From: Scatomorpha intestinigallinarum
Lineage (GTDB): Bacteria; Bacillota; Clostridia; Oscillospirales; Oscillospiraceae
DNA length: 10,648 nt
Assembly: GCA_018712225.1 (NCBI GenBank)
Contig: DVHH01000257.1
Coordinates: 1-10,648, forward strand
Reading direction: 5' to 3'
Shown: one piece after another, positions 5,584 to 10,648 of the stretch
Numbering within the stretch: position 1 is the stretch's first letter
Layout of the letters: each line of letters starts with the position of its first letter
The notes under the pieces: generated by a model
Database searches by the model: none
The model's input: only the letters and a program-made list of their open reading frames with translations
What the model was told of the DNA's origin: nothing
Program-made: the position numbers and the translations under genes

Positions 5584-6465
5584 ATGCTCAGACACAGGTA
5601 TAAGCCGTGGCTCTACTGCGCCCCGGCGCTTCTGCTCATACTTATCATAATTGTGTTCCCCATAGCCTACACCGGTTACATCTCGCTGACGAACATGAAC
5701 CTCTACCACTGGCAGGATTATGAGGTCATAGGCCTGGGCAACTATGCGAGGGCGCTCTTCAAGCTGGATTCGGGCTTTATGTCCGCGCTCGGCACGACGC
5801 TCTTGTGGACGGCGCTGAACATGGCCATACAGCTGGCGCTGGGCTTCCTCATCGCCCTGGGCCTCAACGCGCCGAAACTCCGCCTCAGCCGCCTGTACAA
5901 GACCCTGCTCATGGTACCCTGGGCGATGCCTGCGTATATCTCCATCCTGCTCTGGCGCGTGGGCATGTTCAATACGGAGCTGGGCCTTTTGAACAAGTGG
6001 CTCGCGGCTCTGGGCTTGGGGAAATTCGACTTTCTGGCAAACAATACGGCGGCCTTCCTCTCCTGCATGGCGCTGAACCTCTGGATGGCCCTGCCGTTTA
6101 TGATATGCACCATAGACGGCGCGCTGCAAAGCGTGGACCGCAGCCTCTATGAGAGCGCACGGCTGGACGGAGCGGGCTTCTGGAGGCAGACGGCGAGCAT
6201 CACCATCCCGGCCATCCGTCCAGTTATCGCCCCTGCGGCAGTGATGACGACCTTCATCACATTCAAGCAGTTCGACATCATCTACCTGCTGACCCAGCAG
6301 CGCGGCTATATGACCGGCGCTACTCTGAACACCGTCATAACCTACGCGCACCAGAACGCCTTCGCCTCGAACAACTACGGGCTTTCGAGCGCGGTGAGCA
6401 TGCTGCTCTTCGTGATCATAATAATCTTCTCCCTTGTCACGAACCGCAGCCTCCGGGAGGACTGA
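5584..6465 (+). CDS. Sugar ABC transporter permease, MalF-like
   Basis: This 293-residue integral membrane protein forms one half of the transport channel. About six membrane helices are visible, near residues 10-32, 68-95, 105-128, 153-180, 215-240 and 266-288. The cytoplasmic EAA loop that docks with the ATPase is at about 189-210 (YESARLDGAGFWRQTASITIPAIRP). It is the short form common in Gram-positive bacteria and lacks the large periplasmic insertion of E. coli MalF. The N-terminus MLRHRYKPWLYCAPALLLI is normal for the family once the start at 5584 is used. It sits after the binding-protein gene and ends 2 bases before the second permease, so the three genes are one operon. No ATPase gene accompanies it. 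Confidence 0.92.
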   Translation: MLRHRYKPWLYCAPALLLILIIIVFPIAYTGYISLTNMNLYHWQDYEVIGLGNYARALFKLDSGFMSALGTTLLWTALNMAIQLALGFLIALGLNAPKLRLSRLYKTLLMVPWAMPAYISILLWRVGMFNTELGLLNKWLAALGLGKFDFLANNTAAFLSCMALNLWMALPFMICTIDGALQSVDRSLYESARLDGAGFWRQTASITIPAIRPVIAPAAVMTTFITFKQFDIIYLLTQQRGYMTGATLNTVITYAHQNAFASNNYGLSSAVSMLLFVIIIIFSLVTNRSLRED

Positions 6466-6467
6466 GC

Positions 6468-7310
6468 ATGAAGCGGAAAGCCAAAGAACGCCTGGGCTAC
6501 GCGGCCCTGAACATGGCCTTTGTACTGCTGTGCGCCGTGACGCTCGTGCCTATACTCTATGCCGTCTCCGTGTCATTTTCCGGAGCGGGGGCCTCGCTCT
6601 CGGGCGATTTCTCCTTTATCCCGGAGCACCCGAGCTTTGAAAACTACCGGGCAATCCTCCTGGATGAGCCCTTCCTGCTCTGGCTGAAGAACTCGCTGCT
6701 CCTGAGCGCGGGGACGGTGCTCGTGGCCATGCTCTGCGCCGTGACGGCGGCCTATGCCTGCTCGCGCTGGCGCTTCCGTGGCCGGCGACCGGTGCTCCGG
6801 GCGCTCCTCGTGCTCAACGCCTTCCCGCAGGTGCTCTCCCTGTTTGCCTACTACCGCATCCTGCGGCTCGGCGGGCTGCTGAACTCGCACGCTGGCCTCA
6901 TCCTCATCTATGCGGGCAGCATGTGCGTGTTCGGCATATGGAACATGAAGGGCTATTTCGACACCATCCCCGTCGAGATCGAGGAGGCCTCGAAGATAGA
7001 CGGTGCGAACGACGCACAGATGATCTGGAAGATCGTCCTGCCCCTGGCCAAGCCCGCCATCGTCGTCACCTGCGTCATGGTGCTCATCACCGTCTGGAAC
7101 GAATATCTCTTTGCCACGACCTTCCTGCTGGACAGCAAGTTCTACTCTCTTGCGGGCGGGCTCTACCAGCTGCAATCGAACGACTACACCCGTTCCTGGC
7201 CGCTTTTCACAGCGGCGAGCATCCTGGCCTCCATTCCGCTGCTGCTTATCTTCTTCAAAATACAAAAGTACATGGTCTCCGGCCTTACCGCCGGGGGCGT
7301 GAAAGGCTGA
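6468..7310 (+). CDS. Sugar ABC transporter permease, MalG-like
   Basis: This 280-residue membrane protein is the second channel subunit. Six helices are visible, near residues 11-36, 69-98, 104-130, 138-164, 196-220 and 244-270. The EAA loop lies at 172-200 (EEASKIDGANDAQMIWKIVL, with E172, E173, A174, D178, G179). The protein ends in the family tail GLTAGGVKG. The start is 2 bases after the MalF-like stop, with GGGAGG (6455-6460) 7 bases upstream, overlapping the end of that gene. The last codons provide the ribosome binding site for the GH13 gene that follows. It is a paralogue of the fragment at 1-294. Confidence 0.93.
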   Translation: MKRKAKERLGYAALNMAFVLLCAVTLVPILYAVSVSFSGAGASLSGDFSFIPEHPSFENYRAILLDEPFLLWLKNSLLLSAGTVLVAMLCAVTAAYACSRWRFRGRRPVLRALLVLNAFPQVLSLFAYYRILRLGGLLNSHAGLILIYAGSMCVFGIWNMKGYFDTIPVEIEEASKIDGANDAQMIWKIVLPLAKPAIVVTCVMVLITVWNEYLFATTFLLDSKFYSLAGGLYQLQSNDYTRSWPLFTAASILASIPLLLIFFKIQKYMVSGLTAGGVKG

Positions 7311-7312
7311 AT

Positions 7313-9028
7313 ATGAGAAAGGACGCCATAATCCACAGACCGATGAGCGAATACGCCTTCGGCCTGGACGAGGACACAACGGTTTTCCGCCTGCGCTGCG
7401 CATCCGGAGGGATAGCGGCCTGCACGCTCTGGTACGGCGATACCGCCTGCCCCGATACGCCGGTGCGCTTCACGCCCGCGCCCATGAGCCTCGCCGCGGA
7501 GGGAGAGGACTGTGACTGGTGGGAGGCGCGGCTGAATGGCGCGTATCACAGGCTCTATTATTACTTTGAACTCACGGACGGCGTTGAGCGGCTGTTCTAC
7601 TCCGGCGGCCTGTTCCTCGAAAGCCCTTCCGCGGAGCGCGCGGACTATTTCAAGCTCCCCTTCAACCACCGCGCGGATATAGCCCGGACGCCGGACTGGG
7701 CCGTGGACGCCGTGGTCTACAACATCTTCCCGGACAGCTTTGCCGCCTCGCGGCGGAGCCTGCCCGGCGCGGGCTGCGAGCGCAGTTTCGGCGGAGCGCC
7801 CTGCCGCTCCCGCCTCGGCGGCACGCTCGAAGGAATCCGCCTGAACCTCGACTACATAGCCGCCCTCGGCGCAAATTGCATCTATCTGAACCCCATTTTC
7901 GCCGCCGGGGAGTATCACAAATACGACACCATAGACTACTTTCATATTGACCCCTGCCTCGGCACGGACGAGGACCTGCGAGCCCTCGTGGACGAGGCCC
8001 ACGCGCGCGGCCTGCGCGTCATACTTGACGGCGTGTTCAATCACTGCGGCGCGCGGTTCTTCGCATTCCGCGACGTGCTGGAGCGGCAGGAAAAAAGCGC
8101 CTATGCCTCCTGGTTCTACCGTTTGGAGTTCCCCGTCCGCGTCCCGGAAGAGGGCGAGCGCCCGGGTTACGAGTGCTTCGCCTACGAGCGCCGCATGCCG
8201 AAGCTCGACACCTCGAACCCGGAGGTGCGAGACTACCTCTGCCGCGTCGGAGAGCACTGGATACGTGAATACGGCACGGACGGCTGGCGGCTCGACGTGG
8301 CGGACGAAATTGACGACGGCTTCTGGCGCGAGTTCCGCCGCCGAGTAAAGGCCGTAAAGCCTGAGGCCCTGCTGATAGGCGAGGTCTGGAGCGACGCGCG
8401 CCACTGGCTCATGGGCGACATGCTCGATTCAGCCATGAACTACGAATTCCGCCGGCATTGCCGCGCTTTCTTCGCGGAGGGGGAGGTAGACGCACATACC
8501 TTCGCCGGCCGCTGTTCGGATATGCTGATGCAACAGAAGCCCTCGGCCGCCTCCGTCATGCTGAATATTCTGGACAGCCACGATGTACCGCGTTTTCTCA
8601 GCCTCTGCGGGGGCGATGAGGCGCGCCTGCGGCTGGCTGTGCTGTTTATGTTCTGCTTCCCGGGCATGCCCTGCGTTTTTTACGGCGACGAGCTGGGCGT
8701 GACGGGTGTGACGGAGGCGGAATATCGCCGCGCCATGCCCTGGGAGCGTGAGAGCGAAACTCTGCGCGCGTTCTACAGCGAGGCCGCGGCCCTCCGCCGG
8801 GAGGCCCCGTGCCTGCGGCGCGGAGATCTCCATGTGCTGTACGCCGAGCGGGGAAGGGGGCTGCTCGTTTTCGAGCGCAGCCTGGGGTCTGAGCGCACCC
8901 TCGTCTGCATAAACGCCTCCGCGCAGCCGTGCCGCCTGCCGGAGATAAGCGGGAACCCTGTTTTCAGCAGCGGCTGGGAGCCTGGGGGCCTCGCTCCGCT
9001 CTCGTTTGCAGTCTTTAAAGGCGATTGA
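7313..9028 (+). CDS. Cytoplasmic GH13 alpha-glucosidic hydrolase, neopullulanase/cyclomaltodextrinase type (copy 2)
   Basis: This 571-residue paralogue of the enzyme at 296-2014 is roughly 60-65% identical by eye, higher in the barrel and lower in the first 110 residues. The domain order is the same: CBM34-like N-domain (about 1-125), catalytic barrel with a small domain B, and a C-terminal beta domain. Key residues are intact: DGVFNH from D239, nucleophile D328 in GWRLDVA, acid/base E357 in GEVW, and H423/D424 in ILDSHD. There is no signal peptide, so it acts on imported oligosaccharide. The frame is open for about 390 bases upstream within the permease gene, but the ATG at 7313 has AAAGG 6 bases away and matches the N-terminus of copy 1 (MSEYAxGLDE at residue 11 in both). 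The start of the barrel reads YNIFPDSFAASRR, as in copy 1. The gene ends the operon, 12 bases before a terminator. Confidence 0.92.
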   Translation: MRKDAIIHRPMSEYAFGLDEDTTVFRLRCASGGIAACTLWYGDTACPDTPVRFTPAPMSLAAEGEDCDWWEARLNGAYHRLYYYFELTDGVERLFYSGGLFLESPSAERADYFKLPFNHRADIARTPDWAVDAVVYNIFPDSFAASRRSLPGAGCERSFGGAPCRSRLGGTLEGIRLNLDYIAALGANCIYLNPIFAAGEYHKYDTIDYFHIDPCLGTDEDLRALVDEAHARGLRVILDGVFNHCGARFFAFRDVLERQEKSAYASWFYRLEFPVRVPEEGERPGYECFAYERRMPKLDTSNPEVRDYLCRVGEHWIREYGTDGWRLDVADEIDDGFWREFRRRVKAVKPEALLIGEVWSDARHWLMGDMLDSAMNYEFRRHCRAFFAEGEVDAHTFAGRCSDMLMQQKPSAASVMLNILDSHDVPRFLSLCGGDEARLRLAVLFMFCFPGMPCVFYGDELGVTGVTEAEYRRAMPWERESETLRAFYSEAAALRREAPCLRRGDLHVLYAERGRGLLVFERSLGSERTLVCINASAQPCRLPEISGNPVFSSGWEPGGLAPLSFAVFKGD

Positions 9029-9040
9029 AAGCATAAAAGT

Positions 9041-9073
9041 ATCGGACGGGCAGAATACGCCCGTCCGATTTTT
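9041..9073 (+). terminator. Rho-independent terminator of the second sugar operon
   Basis: A perfect 11-bp stem (ATCGGACGGGC at 9041-9051 with 9059-9069) with a 7-base loop is followed by T at 9069-9073. It lies 12 bases after the GH13 stop codon and separates the operon from the MATE gene. Confidence 0.9.
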
Positions 9074-9099
9074 CACATTTTGGAACAGGAAAAGGGGGA

Positions 9100-9133
9100 T
9101 TGACAATAAAAAATATGTGCGTTAAGCTATTAT
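9100..9133 (+). promoter_or_regulatory. Possible promoter of the MATE gene
   Basis: The AT-rich stretch after the terminator contains a perfect TTGACA (9100-9105). The best -10-like hexamer, TATTAT (9128-9133), is 22 bases away, longer than the usual 17; at 17 bases the hexamer is the poor TAAGCT (9123-9128). A promoter here is likely because the gene follows a terminator, but the exact -10 is uncertain. Confidence 0.45.
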
Positions 9134-9160
9134 AAAGACAAGAAAAAAGGAAGATAAAAA

Positions 9161-10552
9161 GTGCAGGAAAAACTCCAAACGGAAAATAAAATGGGCGTCA
9201 TGCCCGTGAACAAGCTGCTGCTTTCAATGGCAGTGCCTATGATGATCTCGATGCTTGTCCAGGCGCTTTATAACGTCGTGGACAGCATTTTTGTGTCGAG
9301 GATAAGTGAGAACGCGCTGACTGCGGTCTCGCTGGCGTTCCCGATGCAAAACCTGCTCATCTCCTTTGCCGTAGGTTTCGGCGTGGGCATAAACGCGCTG
9401 ATGAGCCGCGCGCTGGGGGAGAAGGACCCGGCTCACGCAAGCAGGATAGCGATAAGCGGAATGGTGCTTGAGGCCGCTAGCTATGTCATATTCCTGATTC
9501 TCGGTCTGTTCTTCACAGAGACGTTTATGCGCGCGCAGATAAGCGGCGAAGTGCCTGCGGAGGACGCGGCGGAGATAATCTCCCACGGCGTCTCGTACCT
9601 GCGCATAGTGCTCATCTTCTCCTTCGGTGTGTTTATAGAGATAACCTATGAGCGCATACTCCAGTCCACGGGCCGCACCACGCTTTCCATGATAACGCAG
9701 CTCATAGGTGCCATACTGAACATCATATTCGACCCCATCCTGATTTTCGGTCTGCTGGGTTTCCCCGAAATGGGCATAGCGGGCGCGGCCGTCGCCACCG
9801 TTGGCGGGCAGATAGTCGCCGCGATCGTAGCGTTCTTCATAAACAAGCACTGGAACCGCGAGATAACTCTTGCGGGAGCGCGCCCGTCGAAGGTCTCGAT
9901 GCTGGCCATTTCCAGGATAAGCATCCCGAGCATTGTAATGAGCTCGATATCCTCCGTGACGACGTTCTTCATGAACCTCATTCTCACCACCTTCACAGCC
10001 ACAGCAGCGGCGGTGTTCGGCGTGTATTTCAAGCTGCAGAGCTTTGTGTTCATGCCCGTGTTCGGCCTTAATAACGGCATGGTTCCTATCATCGGCTACA
10101 ACTACGGAGCGAACAAGCCGGAGCGCATACACAAGACGATAAAGCTGAGCATGCTGTACGCTACGCTGCTGATGGTCATAGGCTTTGCGGTGTTCCAACT
10201 CCTGCCGGAGCAGCTGCTGCTGCTTTTTGACGCCTCGGAGGACATGCTGAAGATAGGCGGACCGGCGCTGAGGATAATCAGTTTCAGCTTCCTGCTTGCT
10301 GGCCTGAATATAATCGCAAGCTCGTCCTGTCAGGCCTTTGGCTACGGCATGTACAGCCTGTATATTTCAGCCGCTCGCCAACTGGTGATCCTGGTCCCCG
10401 CGGCCTACCTTCTCTCTCTTACCGGCACGCTCTCGAACGTCTGGTTGTCCTTCCCGGTAGCCGAAGCGGTCTCCGTTTTCGTCTGCCAATTCCTCCTCCG
10501 CCACGTCCTCAAAAAGACCGGCATGGAGCCGCCGAAGAAGAAAAAAGCGTAA
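9161..10552 (+). CDS. MATE-family multidrug efflux transporter (MepA/NorM-like)
   Basis: This 463-residue membrane protein should export drugs or other organic cations using an ion gradient. It is predicted to have about 12 helices in two similar halves. The N-half begins MPVNKLLLSMAVPMMISMLV, followed by QALYNVVDSIFVSRI, and contains INALMSRALGEKD near R83. The C-half has the matching GMVPIIGYNYGANKPER near residues 306-321. The length fits the family (about 450-470). The start is GTG with AAGGA (9147-9151) 9 bases upstream; an in-frame ATG at 9191 is possible but has only a weak GGAAA upstream. The C-terminus is a basic tail (PPKKKKA). It is separated from the sugar operon by a terminator and probably has its own promoter, so it is a neighbour rather than a partner. 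The real substrate cannot be told. Confidence 0.92.
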   Translation: MQEKLQTENKMGVMPVNKLLLSMAVPMMISMLVQALYNVVDSIFVSRISENALTAVSLAFPMQNLLISFAVGFGVGINALMSRALGEKDPAHASRIAISGMVLEAASYVIFLILGLFFTETFMRAQISGEVPAEDAAEIISHGVSYLRIVLIFSFGVFIEITYERILQSTGRTTLSMITQLIGAILNIIFDPILIFGLLGFPEMGIAGAAVATVGGQIVAAIVAFFINKHWNREITLAGARPSKVSMLAISRISIPSIVMSSISSVTTFFMNLILTTFTATAAAVFGVYFKLQSFVFMPVFGLNNGMVPIIGYNYGANKPERIHKTIKLSMLYATLLMVIGFAVFQLLPEQLLLLFDASEDMLKIGGPALRIISFSFLLAGLNIIASSSCQAFGYGMYSLYISAARQLVILVPAAYLLSLTGTLSNVWLSFPVAEAVSVFVCQFLLRHVLKKTGMEPPKKKKA

Positions 10553-10556
10553 ATAA

Positions 10557-10586
10557 GGCCGCAGCTTAAGCTGCGGTCTTTTCTTT
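10557..10586 (+). terminator. Rho-independent terminator after the MATE gene
   Basis: A 9-bp stem including one G-T pair (10557-10565 with 10570-10578) and the loop TTAA is followed by a T-rich tail, 10579-10586 (TTTTCTTT). The inner part is a perfect 18-bp palindrome, so it may also act on - strand transcription, though the T tract on that side is weak. Confidence 0.85.
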
Positions 10587-10608
10587 GCGCTTTTGAGTCC
10601 GTTCAATT

Positions 10609-10647
10609 TTACTCGGACAGCTTTTCGGATTCGATTTTCTTAAACAG
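10609..10647 (-). CDS. Possible C-terminal end of a convergent gene (12 residues, cut by window edge)
   Basis: Read on the - strand from the window edge, one frame gives LFKKIESEKLSE followed by TAA at 10611-10609. Its charged, helix-like composition and its position facing the MATE terminator fit the tail of a convergent gene. However, a second - strand frame is also open here, and 12 codons are too few to prove coding. No function can be given. Confidence 0.25.
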   Translation of the reverse strand: MFKKIESEKLSE

Positions 10648-10648
10648 C

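Noticed and set aside
4225..6351. Very long open frame (about 700 codons) on the - strand across the binding-protein and MalF genes
   Set aside because: The opposite strand has a lipoprotein signal, family motifs, ribosome binding sites and operon spacing. The antisense product is a His/Gly/Val/Arg-rich sequence of no recognisable family and results from GC-rich codon bias.
6923..7312. Upstream extension of the second GH13 frame to give a 701-residue protein
   Set aside because: The extension lies wholly inside the MalG-like gene in another frame and reads as arginine/histidine-rich noise. The ATG at 7313 matches the N-terminus of the first copy and has its own ribosome binding site.
10557..10578. 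Palindrome after the MATE gene as a possible recombination or attachment site
   Set aside because: Stem, loop and T-rich tail directly after a stop codon are fully explained by a transcription terminator, and no integrase or repeat partner is visible.

Overview
The window looks like a carbohydrate-use locus from a GC-rich Gram-positive anaerobe, most likely of the class Clostridia (Bacillota). The evidence is a lipoprotein-type solute-binding protein, short ABC permeases without a linked ATPase gene, LacI-type regulators, purine-rich Shine-Dalgarno sites at most starts, and a MepA/NorM-like MATE pump typical of that group. GC is high (about 60% by eye), yet ATA is a favoured isoleucine codon. 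The assignment to a class is inference. No rRNA, tRNA, CRISPR array, insertion sequence or phage gene was seen.

Layout: (1) bases 1-3032 are the tail of a first sugar operon: the C-terminal part of a MalG-like permease, a cytoplasmic GH13 neopullulanase/cyclomaltodextrinase-type enzyme, and a LacI-family regulator, all + strand and nearly touching. (2) A bidirectional terminator at 3032-3068 separates this from a second LacI gene on the - strand (3067-4065). (3) A 183-bp divergent control region (4066-4248) holds a near-consensus promoter, two matching CpG-centred operators 120 bp apart, and a further palindrome over the -35 box. (4) Bases 4249-9028 are a complete second operon: binding protein, MalF-like permease, MalG-like permease and a second GH13 enzyme, ended by a terminator. 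(5) A separate MATE efflux gene follows (9161-10552) with its own terminator. The last 40 bases may hold the end of a - strand gene.

The operons make biological sense as a maltodextrin or cyclodextrin uptake and breakdown system. The lipoprotein captures the glucan, the two permeases move it inside using an ATPase encoded elsewhere (MsmX/MalK type), and the GH13 enzyme, which has no signal peptide, cuts it in the cytoplasm. LacI regulators likely respond to a breakdown product. The B. subtilis yvdE-yvdF-mdxEFG locus is a known parallel. The main point of interest is that the transporter-GH13-LacI module is present twice, with clearly diverged copies (MalG tails 59/97 identical, GH13 roughly 60-65% by eye). 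This suggests an old duplication with specialised substrates or signals. I found no convincing wholly new system here; the regulatory architecture and the duplication deserve the closest look.
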